This document shows, one piece after another, positions 1-7,893 of a stretch of 64,000 nucleotides of DNA. The notes under the pieces were generated by a model. That model ran no database searches. It worked only from the letters and a program-made list of their open reading frames with translations, and was not told where the DNA came from. Position numbers and translations under genes: made by a program. Origin of the DNA: Streptomyces sp. NBC_00287 (GTDB lineage Bacteria > Actinomycetota > Actinomycetes > Streptomycetales > Streptomycetaceae); assembly GCF_036173105.1 (NCBI RefSeq), contig NZ_CP108053.1, forward strand, positions 7,192,001 to 7,256,000, given 5' to 3'. The first letter of the stretch is position 1; each line of letters starts with the position of its first letter.

Positions 1-193
1 GGTTCCAGCGCATTTCCTTGCCGTGGTACTCGTCTGCGACGCCGTCCGCGGTGAAGTCGGCCATCGCGGCCTTCACCGCGTTGTCGCGGTCGGTGAGTAC
101 GCGTTCCAGCTGGCCGATGATGCCCTGCAGGCTCATCTGCACCTCGGCCGAGGCGCCGGTGTCGTACGAACGGCGGTCGAGGTTCTGCCCCAT
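1..193 (-). CDS. WXG100-family protein, C-terminus cut by window edge
   Basis: This is the first 64 codons of a small helical protein that runs off the left edge. It begins MGQNLDRRSYD and then reads as a long amphipathic helix, with LQGIIGQLERVL followed by a turn and HGKEMRW. That matches WXG100 (ESAT-6-like) proteins, which are secreted as helical-hairpin dimers by type VII systems. An AAGGGGG ribosome site lies just upstream of the ATG. A second WXG100-like gene lies immediately upstream in the same direction, so the two are probably co-transcribed and may form a heterodimer. The complete C-terminus and its secretion tail cannot be seen. Confidence 0.7.
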   Translation of the reverse strand, partial: MGQNLDRRSYDTGASAEVQMSLQGIIGQLERVLTDRDNAVKAAMADFTADGVADEYHGKEMRWN

Positions 194-248
194 GGTCGAG
201 TTCCCCCTTGAAAACAGTGACAGTGAAGAGGCGTTACAGCCGTACGGC

Positions 249-581
249 CTACCGTGCGCCGAATCGCGCCGCATCGAAGTTGGCGACACCCATGTTCTGA
301 TGGGCGTTGTCCTCCAGCTCCGTATCACCAGTACCGAACGCGGTGTCCATGCCGGACTGCCCGCCCAGAATGGCGTCGAGCGAGCTGTTCAACGCGTTCG
401 TGATCTCGTCGGCGTGCAACTTGAACGTGTCGAACGCCGCCTTGCCCGCCCCGTTGAACTTCCCCTCCAACGGCTCCGCCGCCTGAACCAGCCAGCTGAT
501 CAGCGTGCCGAGATCCTGCACCGAGCCCCCGGTGCTCTTCCCAAGATCCGCCAGGGTCGTCGACCCCATGTCGAACTTCAT
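249..581 (-). CDS. WXG100-like small secreted protein
   Basis: The 110-residue protein starts MKFDMGSTTLADLG and contains a predicted helix-turn-helix hairpin. The turn lies near LISWLVQAAEPLEGKFNGAG, where W and G take the place of the WXG. It resembles ESAT-6-like partners encoded in pairs. A longer upstream ATG at 638 was not used, because GGGGGTGG sits right before the ATG at 581 and the extra 19 residues look random. It is followed by a second WXG100 gene about 55 bases downstream, so these are likely co-expressed substrates of a type VII secretion system. No secretion machinery lies in the window. Confidence 0.65.
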   Translation of the reverse strand: MKFDMGSTTLADLGKSTGGSVQDLGTLISWLVQAAEPLEGKFNGAGKAAFDTFKLHADEITNALNSSLDAILGGQSGMDTAFGTGDTELEDNAHQNMGVANFDAARFGAR

Positions 582-1106
582 CCACCCACCCCCGTAAGCG
601 TGTTGTGCGCTGCGGTTGGATGGTCGCCACTGCGTCATCGTGGGTCACGCATGGCTCACAGCGCGTCGAACACTCTCTCGCATCAAGCGTTGCAGGCGCA
701 ACGCGGAGGGAGTCAAAGTGGCGTGATCTAGGTCATGAGCGGCTGCGAAAGGTCTGTCGGGGTGGTGCCTGCGACACGGTGTGGCTGGGTTCGGGCAGCG
801 TCTGCTCCAAAAGGCGCATGGTGGCTCTCCGTTGACGTGCACGTTCCCCAGGGAACGTTGGGCGGACCGCTGTTTGTGGAGGCTGTCGGTGGCGTGGTGA
901 TCCCGGCCAAGGTGTCGTTGCGATCACGCCAAGTCCGGTACGCGGTCCGTGATTTCGAACTTCAATTCTTCTCAGGAGGTGGTGGGTCCTGCTGCCTCGT
1001 ACGCGCCGCTGTCGCGGCGAGCATCCGGTTCGGCGCCGGTCACCCATACCGAAGGTGCGCGTTCGTCTGTGGGCGCGCGGGCCACAGCTCCGGAGCCTGC
1101 GCGGAC
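582..1106. other. Gene-poor stretch, no supported gene
   Basis: Several overlapping open frames exist, but none has a convincing ribosome site or a recognisable protein. The right part is in frame with the decayed nuclease remnant that follows and may be its eroded upstream region. The left part should carry the promoter of the minus-strand WXG100 pair. Confidence 0.5.
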
Positions 1107-1565
1107 ATGACGTTCGAGGAGTGCGAGAAGGGGCTGGGAAGAGACAAGAAGTTCGTCGTCGAGTCCCGGTTCGCGGTGTGCAATGGGGCTTCGTCGACGA
1201 AGGGGAACATCCCGCAGAGTTGGCCGTCTGGGGTGCGCTACACGCGGGGCTGGAACGTGCCCGGGACGAAGACGTTTGCCGAACTGAAGGCACTGCGTAC
1301 CTTTACGCAGACGGCGAACGCCAAACCTGGTCAGGGCAGCAGCGGTTCCACGGACCTGTGCACAGGGCGGCAAGCTGTTCTTGCTGGCCCCTCGGTGGGA
1401 TGCCGCGAGCCGGGCGCCAACTTCAGTCAGGGAAGCACCCGCGAGTGCGACGAGTACCTCTTCGCCACCACCTACGAGGGGGCAGCCGAGCATGACTTCG
1501 ACGAGGACGCGCGTCTCGGTCATGTGTTTGAGGGGACGGGCCACGCCGACCGATCAGCGGTACTG
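1107..1565 (+). pseudogene. Decayed NucA/NucB-like nuclease domain remnant
   Basis: The reading frame starting MTFEECEKGLG contains RECDEYLFATTYEGA. This closely resembles the CDEYPFATTYEGA signature of secreted Streptomyces proteins with a NucA/NucB-type DNase domain. The usual segment just before it, a helix with several polar catalytic residues, is not recognisable. The end runs into sequence unlike the family, and no signal peptide is seen. Similar peptides appear in other frames nearby, consistent with frameshift decay. I infer a broken gene. It could instead be a divergent functional C-terminal module, but there is no good start. Confidence 0.45.
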
Positions 1566-1675
1566 CATCACAGCATCTCGCTGCGGCTCGTAGAAGGGCC
1601 GAAAACCGGTCAACCCCCTCCACGGCACGGGATACTTGGTTCTTCTCGTGACGTGGCGACCAGGGGAGTCGAGCG

Positions 1676-3079
1676 GTGAACTCTGCCGAGCAGACGGGAC
1701 GGCACGCGGTCGTCGTGGGCGGGAGCCTCGCGGGGCTTCTTGCGGCGCACGTCTTGGCCGGGCACGCCGACCGGGTGACCGTCGTCGAGCGCGACCGCTT
1801 CCCGGACGGTGGTGAGCCGCGGCCGGGTGTGCCGCAGGGCCGGCATCCGCATGTGCTGCTCCAGGGCGGTCAGGTGGCACTGGAGTCGCTGCTGCCGGGC
1901 TTCCTGGCCGAGTTGGGGGAGGCGGGGGCGCCGCGCGTGGGTATGCCGTCGGACCTGGTGCTGTGGCAGGAAGGCCGCTGGTTCCGGCGGACGTCCGCGT
2001 CGACGCACATCTACACCGGTTCCCGCGCGCAGCTCGAGGCGCTGGTGCGGCAGCGGGTCCTCGCCAATCCGCTGATCAGCGCCGTGCAGGGGACCGAAGT
2101 CGTCGGGCTGCTCGGGGATGCCGCACGCGTGCGGGGCGTGCTGCTGCGGGACCGCTCCGGCGACACCCGCGGGGAGCAACGGGCCCTGGAGGCCGACCTG
2201 GTGGTCGACGCCTCCGGCAGCGGCACCAAGGCTCCGCAGTGGCTCGAGGCGATCGGCGCCGAGGGCCCGCACGAGGAGACCATCGACACCGGGCTCGCCT
2301 ACGCCTCCCGTGTCTACCGGGGCAGGGACGGCGTCCTCGACGGCGAGACGCTCGGCTACTACGTCTATCCCGGCCCCGCGCAACTCCACGGCGGCGGTGC
2401 GCTGCCGCTGGAGGACGGCAGTCATCTGGTCATCGTCTCGGGGCTGCGCGGTGACGAACCGCCCACGGGGGACGACGAGTTCGTGGCGTACACCAAGCGG
2501 CTGGCGCATCCGCTCCTGGACCGGTGGCTGGAGGACGCCGAACCGCTGTCGCCGGCGTTCGGCTACCGGCGGACCGCGAACATCCGGCGCCGCTATGACC
2601 TGCCCGGCCGCCGCCCGGCCGGGTTCCTGGCCACCGGCGACGCCCTGTGCACCTTCAACCCGATCTACGGACAGGGCATGGCCGTCGCCGCGATGAGCGC
2701 GGTCGCCCTGCGGGACGCGCTGGCCGACCGGCGCCGGACGCCCACCACGCGGCGCGTGCAGGGGGCGCTGCTCGCGGCGTCCCGGCAGGCGTGGGACATC
2801 TCCGCTGGGGCGGATCGCTCGATGCCGGGCGTGGTCGGCACCGCGGCCGAGATCGGGCCCGCGGACCGGATGGCCGGCTGGTATCTGCGCCGGGTCCAGG
2901 AGCGGTCCCCGGGCGACCCTGCCGTGGGACGCGTCTTCCGTGCGGTCCTGACCCTCTCCGAGCCCGTCACCGCCCTGTTCGCCCCGTCCGTGGCCCGGGC
3001 CGTCCTCTTCGGCGCTCCCGCGCCGTCGCCCGCCGAGCCGCAGGAGACCCCGGAGCGACCGGAGGGACCGGAGGACTGA
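1676..3079 (+). CDS. FAD-dependent monooxygenase/oxidoreductase
   Basis: The 467-residue flavoprotein has an N-terminal dinucleotide fold (VVVGGSLAGLLAAHVL), an acidic strand end at VVERD, and a second FAD motif, FLATGDALCTFNPIYGQG, near residues 320-340. This layout is typical of class A flavin monooxygenases and squalene-epoxidase-like enzymes, acting in the cytosol with NAD(P)H. A GTG start is used. It lies just outside the sugar and RiPP genes in the opposite orientation to its nearest cluster neighbour, so membership in the cluster is uncertain. The substrate cannot be told from sequence. Confidence 0.75.
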   Translation: MNSAEQTGRHAVVVGGSLAGLLAAHVLAGHADRVTVVERDRFPDGGEPRPGVPQGRHPHVLLQGGQVALESLLPGFLAELGEAGAPRVGMPSDLVLWQEGRWFRRTSASTHIYTGSRAQLEALVRQRVLANPLISAVQGTEVVGLLGDAARVRGVLLRDRSGDTRGEQRALEADLVVDASGSGTKAPQWLEAIGAEGPHEETIDTGLAYASRVYRGRDGVLDGETLGYYVYPGPAQLHGGGALPLEDGSHLVIVSGLRGDEPPTGDDEFVAYTKRLAHPLLDRWLEDAEPLSPAFGYRRTANIRRRYDLPGRRPAGFLATGDALCTFNPIYGQGMAVAAMSAVALRDALADRRRTPTTRRVQGALLAASRQAWDISAGADRSMPGVVGTAAEIGPADRMAGWYLRRVQERSPGDPAVGRVFRAVLTLSEPVTALFAPSVARAVLFGAPAPSPAEPQETPERPEGPED

Positions 3080-3150
3080 GCGTGCCCGCTCGGGAGAAGC
3101 CGTCGGCAAGTGGTCTAGACCTGACCTGTCCGGTCGGGCATGATCGGGTC

Positions 3151-3606
3151 ATGGAGAAAGCGCATCTGCCGACCACCGAGGCCGCTGTCGTCGCGATCCG
3201 TGACGTTGCGGTGGAGTTCGAACTGACCATGTCGGTCACCGACGACATCGGCGCGGACCAGACCTCGCGGCGCACGGCGGCCGAGCTGTTCACGGTGTTC
3301 GACCCCGACGGCTCACTGCCGCACGAGGCGTTCGTGGAGCTGGCGGGCTCGCCGGCGGTGAGCGTCCGGCTCTTCCCCGAGGACGACGCGAAGATCACCG
3401 TCGACGGGGTCGAGTTCCATGACGTTCCCCGGGACTCCGTCCCCGCGTTCCTCCGGTCCGTCTACAGCGGACTCGCGCGCACGAAGGGGCGGCTGTTCCC
3501 GCCGGGTCAGTGGCTCGTCGTGCCGCTGCCCGGGGACGAGACGTACAAGGAACTGATCGTGGACTCCAACCTGACGCCCTGGCTGGCCCGCAGTGCGCGC
3601 GGCTAG
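3151..3606 (+). CDS. Conserved protein of unknown function
   Basis: The 151-residue soluble protein begins MEKAHLPTTEAAVV, with a start chosen at the first ATG after the preceding gene. It alternates beta-rich stretches such as VSVRLFPEDDAKITVDGVEF with a helix and ends near TYKELIVDSNLTPWL. No signal peptide, membrane segment or catalytic motif is evident, and I do not recognise the family. Its last codons overlap the convergent stop of the sugar reductase by four bases, so it is probably transcribed alone or with the flavin oxidoreductase upstream. Confidence 0.55.
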   Translation: MEKAHLPTTEAAVVAIRDVAVEFELTMSVTDDIGADQTSRRTAAELFTVFDPDGSLPHEAFVELAGSPAVSVRLFPEDDAKITVDGVEFHDVPRDSVPAFLRSVYSGLARTKGRLFPPGQWLVVPLPGDETYKELIVDSNLTPWLARSARG

Positions 3607-4367
3607 GTGACGGCTCGCTCGGCCGCCTCCGTACGGACGTAGCGGGCGATGAGGCGGTCGAGGTAGGCGGGGCCGAAGCCGAAGTGCTCGGACTCGGGGA
3701 CGTAGGACCGCATGCGGTGGTTGGAGATCCGGAGGGACTCCGGTGGCACCTGGCGCGGGATCCGGTGTGCTCGCTGTCCCAGCGCCGACTCCACGGCCGT
3801 CACGATCTCCTCGGCCGAGAAGGAGACTCCCGAGGCCACATTGACGACCTGGCCGTGCACACCGAGGCCCAGCAGCCTGTCCAGTACGGTGCGGAAGTGC
3901 CGGACGTCCAGCAGGTCCCGACGCGCTCCGTGATGGACCACGACCGTGCCGGACCGGACCTGGCGCACCAGTGCCGGTATGAGCTGGGCCGGGTTCTGGC
4001 CCGGGCCGACGAGGTGGCTGAGCCGTAGCGTGAGCCAGGGCGCGCCGGAGTCGGAGACGAGCCGCTCCATGGCGAGCTTGTGCCGGCCGTAGGGGGTCAC
4101 GGGGGTGATCGGGGCGTCCTCGCGGCCCTCGCCCTGTCGGCCGTAGAGACCGCCGGCGGCTGTGGACAGGAAGACCATCAGGCGTCGCCGCTCGCGGCAG
4201 CGGCGGGCCGTTTCAATCACCAGGGCCGCCTCGCGGGCGAAGTGCTCGGGTGCGGTTTCCGACGTTCTCGAGACTCCTGCGGCCAGTACCGTCACCGGCC
4301 CGTCCAGCGGCAGGTGTTGGCGTATGTACCGGGCTATGAAACCGTCGCCGATCACCTCGCCGGTCAT
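3603..4367 (-). CDS. NAD-dependent sugar epimerase/ketoreductase (extended SDR)
   Basis: The 254-residue Rossmann protein opens with an atypical glycine motif (VIGDGFIARYI). It carries YGRHKLAMERL, the Tyr-x3-Lys pair of short-chain dehydrogenases, and a GVSFSAEEIV segment late in the chain typical of sugar-nucleotide epimerases. Reductases of this size next to glycosyltransferases often reduce the 4-keto group of dTDP-4-keto-6-deoxyhexoses. That fits the dTDP-glucose synthase and 4,6-dehydratase genes further along. The start overlaps the stop of the glycosyltransferase upstream in ATGA fashion, so it is the last gene of the minus-strand precursor operon. Confidence 0.7.
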   Translation of the reverse strand: MTGEVIGDGFIARYIRQHLPLDGPVTVLAAGVSRTSETAPEHFAREAALVIETARRCRERRRLMVFLSTAAGGLYGRQGEGREDAPITPVTPYGRHKLAMERLVSDSGAPWLTLRLSHLVGPGQNPAQLIPALVRQVRSGTVVVHHGARRDLLDVRHFRTVLDRLLGLGVHGQVVNVASGVSFSAEEIVTAVESALGQRAHRIPRQVPPESLRISNHRMRSYVPESEHFGFGPAYLDRLIARYVRTEAAERAVT

Positions 4368-5530
4368 GCGGAGGTGAGGCGTCGTACGACGGCGTCGGCC
4401 GCTGCTCGGGCTCCTCCGGAGCGGCGGATCTCCTCGCGCATCGCGTTCACCCGCCGCCGTACGCCTTCGTGGGCGTGCAGCTGGAGGACGGCGGTGCGCA
4501 GGGCGGTGGGTGTGACGGAGCGGAAGGGGATCGCCGTGCCGAGCCCCAACTCCCGTACGCGTCTGGCGTTGCCGGTCTGTTCCGGCAGACGGGGGACCAC
4601 GAGGGACGGCACGCCGTGGTGGAGGGCTTCCATCGTGGTGGCCATTCCGCCGTGGTGGATCGCAAGTTCGGCGTGGCGGAGGACGGCCGTGTTCGGTACC
4701 CAGGAGTGTGCTTCGACGTTGGGTGGCAGCTGGGGTGGTGCGCAGCGGTCGCCGGTGGCCATGACCACGTGCCAGGGGAGGCCGGTGAACGCCTCGGCCA
4801 CCGTGGTGAAGAACTCCGGGTGGGCGTGGTCGATAGAGCCCAGGGAGACCAGGACGACGGGGTCCTTGCTCTCCGGCGGTGTCCAGGCCGGCGGTTGGGG
4901 CTCGGGGGCGGGGGCCGGTCCGGTGAAGGTGTACTCCGCGCCGAAGCTGTCGCCGTCCGGCTGGAAGGAGCGGGGGATCAGGACCAGTCCGCCCGCCAGG
5001 GCTGTGGTCAGGTGCTCCCGTGCCGTGGCCGTCAGGCCCTCTTGGGCCAGGAACTTGCCGAGCCGGGACAGGAATTCGGCGGCCACGGGGTTCGCGGTGG
5101 CCGTTCCCGGTTCGGTGAGCGACCAGTGGCGGGCCGCCGCCAGATATGTCCAGACCTGCATGGACGGGATGCCCCACTTCGCGGCGAGGACACTGCCCGC
5201 GCCGGCCGGGTCCTCGGTGAGGACGAGATCGGGCCGGTCGCCGGTGAAGGACGCCGCCAACTCCGGCAGCGTGGCCCGGGCGTCGTCGAGATAGAGGAGC
5301 GGGAGGCGTCGGGTGTCCGTGGGCCAGGCGGCCGGATCCGAGGGCAGGGCGGAGCGGAAGACCACGGCCGTGGCACCCGCGGTCTCCACCAGGGGCGCGA
5401 ACTCGCGGGTGGTGGCGTAACTGACCTTCAGGCCGCGCCGTACGAGTTCGGCCACCGTGCCCAGCAGCGGGTTGATGTGGCTGTACGCGGCGGCCGTGAA
5501 GACCGCCACGTGGCCGCCCTCAGCGGGCAC
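4364..5530 (-). CDS. GT1-family glycosyltransferase (macrolide GT-like)
   Basis: The 388-residue GT-B enzyme has an N-terminal acceptor domain with AAYSHINPLLG, which holds the catalytic His of the OleD/MGT group. The C-terminal donor domain contains AELAIHHGGMATTMEALHHG, the HxGG nucleotide-diphosphate-binding loop, and VPRLPEQTGNARR. It should transfer a nucleotide-activated sugar to a small-molecule or peptide acceptor. The GTG start overlaps the end of the flavoprotein decarboxylase gene by 11 bases, so it is translationally coupled within the precursor operon. That placement suggests it acts on the RiPP product. Confidence 0.85.
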   Translation of the reverse strand: MPAEGGHVAVFTAAAYSHINPLLGTVAELVRRGLKVSYATTREFAPLVETAGATAVVFRSALPSDPAAWPTDTRRLPLLYLDDARATLPELAASFTGDRPDLVLTEDPAGAGSVLAAKWGIPSMQVWTYLAAARHWSLTEPGTATANPVAAEFLSRLGKFLAQEGLTATAREHLTTALAGGLVLIPRSFQPDGDSFGAEYTFTGPAPAPEPQPPAWTPPESKDPVVLVSLGSIDHAHPEFFTTVAEAFTGLPWHVVMATGDRCAPPQLPPNVEAHSWVPNTAVLRHAELAIHHGGMATTMEALHHGVPSLVVPRLPEQTGNARRVRELGLGTAIPFRSVTPTALRTAVLQLHAHEGVRRRVNAMREEIRRSGGARAAADAVVRRLTSA

Positions 5531-6155
5531 CGTTCACCGCCTCCCGGGGCTGCCGGGCGCGTCGTAGGTCCTCCAGGCTGCTGAGGAGGTTGGGGAGCGT
5601 GTCCGGCTGATTGCCGTCATGGCGGCCCGTGGTCATGCTCAGCCCCATCACCGGCGGCTGGAGGACGACGTTTGCGCGCCGGTCGAGCCGGGCCCGGTGG
5701 TCGCTCATGGCGGCGCTCTCCCAGCCGCCCGGCGGCAGCGCGGCGGCCAGCGCGATCGGGGCCTCGGTGCACTGGAGCGCCATCGTCACCGGGGTGTCCG
5801 CGAGGCCCTGCGCGAGCCGTGCGATGAAGTGCAGTCCCGCCGGATAAACGGCGATCGCATCCGGCCAGCTCGCCAGTTCCACATGGAGTTTGCGGGTCTG
5901 CGGTTCCTCGGACCAGGAATCCTCGAAGACCGTTCTGTTGGTGAGAACGGAAAGGCCCTCCCTGGTCACGAAACGCTGGGCGGAGCGAGTGAGGACGATA
6001 CGCAATTCGATCTGCGGATAACTGACCTGGAACCAGTTCACCCACAGGGGAAGAAAAGCGGCATTAGACGATCCCGTACCGACCAGGAGAAGCCGTTTCA
6101 CCCCGAGGGGCGGAATCGGGATGGGGGGCATTCCCCAGTTCTCTTCACTTGTCAT
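5520..6155 (-). CDS. HFCD-family flavoprotein, peptidyl-cysteine decarboxylase candidate
   Basis: The 211-residue protein has the fold signature of the EpiD/MrsD/phosphopantothenoylcysteine decarboxylase family. There is a flavin-binding start, RLLLVGTGSSNAAFL, and the catalytic His in HVELASWPDAIAVYPAG. The family PASANT and PxMNxxMW motifs are replaced by PAGLHF and ALPPGGW, so the substrate clamp has diverged. Family members oxidatively decarboxylate a C-terminal Cys of a peptide to an enethiol. The precursor directly upstream ends in Cys, which is the natural substrate to propose. The ATG follows an AGGAGG site about a dozen bases away. Confidence 0.75.
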   Translation of the reverse strand: MTSEENWGMPPIPIPPLGVKRLLLVGTGSSNAAFLPLWVNWFQVSYPQIELRIVLTRSAQRFVTREGLSVLTNRTVFEDSWSEEPQTRKLHVELASWPDAIAVYPAGLHFIARLAQGLADTPVTMALQCTEAPIALAAALPPGGWESAAMSDHRARLDRRANVVLQPPVMGLSMTTGRHDGNQPDTLPNLLSSLEDLRRARQPREAVNGAR

Positions 6156-6225
6156 CTCGCACTCCGACCTCCTAGCGCCCCCCGGGAGGCGGAACCTCCC
6201 GGGGGACGAGCATCAGGACCGATAC

Positions 6226-6366
6226 TCAGCAGCCGCACCAGGAGCAGCAGCACGCGCACAGGATGGCCTGCGCCTCGTTGTCGTCCGCCTCGACCGTGAG
6301 GAGCTCGTCCTCGGTCAGGGCGTCCAGCTCCAGCAGGTCGTCGGCGAGCAGATCGGCGATCGGCAT
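6226..6366 (-). CDS. Azole RiPP precursor peptide, Cys-rich core
   Basis: The 46-residue peptide starts MPIADLLADDL after a strong GAAGGAGG site six bases away. Residues 1-34 are very acidic and Leu-rich, like leaders bound by ocin-ThiF/YcaO complexes, and end in EAQA, a plausible cleavage zone. The C-terminus ILCACCCSWCGC holds six Cys and one Ser, the residues that YcaO enzymes turn into thiazol(in)es and oxazol(in)es. There is no Thr and only one Ser, unlike thiopeptides. The last residue is Cys, matching the decarboxylase gene that follows. It is transcribed divergently from the glycosyltransferase operon. Confidence 0.85.
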   Translation of the reverse strand: MPIADLLADDLLELDALTEDELLTVEADDNEAQAILCACCCSWCGC

Positions 6367-6672
6367 GGTTGCCTCCTTCGACAATGGATATTCCGACGGA
6401 TGGGGAATGCATCCGCGGGACCGCCCGATGGCCGGGCAGCCGTCGCCATGCTGTCCGGGGAGCATCCCGAATTCTTCCGCCGCCTCGCTGGTTTCTCGAT
6501 CCCCGCACGAGTATGAACCGAACCTGCCGTCTCCCACCCGGGTGCGAGACGAGGCCTCACCTTCCTGATTACTGTTGCGACGGAACTCGTGAGCGCATAC
6601 CGAACGGGCAGAATCCTTTGCTACGTTGCCGGTCCGATGTCAGTTCTGCCCGCCCGGAAAACAGGTGGTTCG
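6367..6672. promoter_or_regulatory. Divergent promoter region, precursor versus main operon
   Basis: These 306 bases separate the two divergently read halves of the RiPP cluster and must hold promoters for both. Near the plus-strand start a weak TTGCGA-17-TACCGA arrangement is visible, but I give it little weight. No clear operator palindrome was found by eye. A longer in-frame extension of the precursor crosses this region but lacks a ribosome site. Confidence 0.5.
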
Positions 6673-7893
6673 ATGTCCCATATCGCCTTCTTCAACATTC
6701 CTGGAACCGGTCACGTCAATCCGACGGCGGGGATCGTCGCGGAACTCGTGGCGCGCGGCCACCGCGTCAGCTATGCGGTGACCGCACGCCAGGGCGCGGA
6801 GGTCGAGGAGGCCGGCGCCACGCTGGTGCCGTACGAGACGACGATGCGGCAGACCCGGAACGCGATGAACGACCTGGAGAGCGTCGACCGGTTCACCACG
6901 GGCGACTTCGTACAGGTGCTGCGGGGCCTGGTGACGGAGACCGAGGCGGTGTACCCGACGCTCGACCGGGCCTTCGCCGATGACCGTCCGGACGTACTGG
7001 TTCACGACGGTCTGTCCGGCTGGACGGGCCGGCTGCTCGCGCACAGCTGGGGCATACCGTCGGTGCGCAGCATCCCGACGCTGGCCGCGAACGAGCACTG
7101 GTCGCTCGGCACGGACGGGGAGTACGCCACGTTCGAGCCGGAGCACGCCGGGCTGAATGCCGTGTACGGGGAGATCGCCGCCATGCTGGACGGGCTCGGG
7201 GTGGGCCTCACCGCGCAGGAGTTCTTCGGGGCCAGCGAGTCGGGGCACGCGCTGGTGTTCATCCCCCGCGAGTTCCAGTTCAAGGGCGAGACCTTCGGCG
7301 AGGACTTCCACTTCGTCGGGCCGTGCTGGTCGGAGCGCCGGTTCGACGGGGAGTGGCGCCGGACGGGTGAACGACCTCTGGTTCTGGTGTCGTTGGGCAC
7401 GATCCACAACGACGATCTCGGGTTCTTCCAGACGTGCGTGGACGCCTTCGCGGATCTTCCGTGGGATGTGGTGATGGCGGTCGGGGATCGGGTGGATCCC
7501 GGTGCGCTGTCGGGGGTGCCCGCGCATGTGGAGGTCCATGCCCATGTGCCGCAGCTTCAAGTGCTGCGGCAGGCTGATCTGTTCGTGACGCATGCGGGGA
7601 TGGGCAGTGTGATGGAGTCGCTGTCCTTCGGGGTGCCGATGGTGGCCATTCCGCAGATGAGTGAGCAGCGGGCCAATGCCGACCGGCTGGCCGAGCTGGG
7701 GCTCGGGGTCATGCTGCACCGGACCGAGGTCACAGCCGACGCGCTGCGGGAGGCGGCCCTCAGGGCGCTGGGCGAGCAGTCTTATGCCGATCGTGTGCGG
7801 GACATGCGCGGCCACATCCAGAACGCGGGCGGTGCGTCCGCCGCGGCCGACGTCATCGAATCCCTCCTGGTGAAGGCAGAGGTGGGACGGTGA
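6673..7893 (+). CDS. GT1-family glycosyltransferase, sister copy 1
   Basis: The 406-residue enzyme of the OleD/macrolide glycosyltransferase type has FNIPGTGHVNPT with the catalytic His near residue 15. Its donor-site loop FVTHAGMGSVMESLSFG comes late in the chain, followed by PQMSEQRANADR. The start chosen is the ATG after AGGTGG; an upstream in-frame ATG at 6589 has no such site. It opens the plus-strand operon and overlaps the next gene in GTGA fashion. That gene is a close relative sharing an almost identical donor half, so both probably use the same nucleotide sugar on different acceptor positions. A role in export-linked self-protection is also possible. Confidence 0.88.
   Translation: MSHIAFFNIPGTGHVNPTAGIVAELVARGHRVSYAVTARQGAEVEEAGATLVPYETTMRQTRNAMNDLESVDRFTTGDFVQVLRGLVTETEAVYPTLDRAFADDRPDVLVHDGLSGWTGRLLAHSWGIPSVRSIPTLAANEHWSLGTDGEYATFEPEHAGLNAVYGEIAAMLDGLGVGLTAQEFFGASESGHALVFIPREFQFKGETFGEDFHFVGPCWSERRFDGEWRRTGERPLVLVSLGTIHNDDLGFFQTCVDAFADLPWDVVMAVGDRVDPGALSGVPAHVEVHAHVPQLQVLRQADLFVTHAGMGSVMESLSFGVPMVAIPQMSEQRANADRLAELGLGVMLHRTEVTADALREAALRALGEQSYADRVRDMRGHIQNAGGASAAADVIESLLVKAEVGR
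7387..7735 (+). repeat. Near-identical segment shared with 8607-8955
   Basis: About 349 bases of this glycosyltransferase gene recur at 8607-8955 in the next gene with a constant offset of 1220 bases. Only scattered changes are seen, plus one diverged block of roughly 40 bases in the middle. The flanking acceptor-domain sequences are far less alike. The pattern is that of a tandem duplication with later gene conversion of the sugar-donor half. Confidence 0.85.

Noticed and set aside
735..1106. Signal-peptide-bearing start of the nuclease-like protein
   Set aside because: No hydrophobic signal segment or ribosome site is visible, and the frame looks random.
6226..6537. A longer 103-residue version of the precursor
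   Set aside because: The strong GAAGGAGG site sits directly before the ATG at 6366, and the extra residues look like non-coding sequence.
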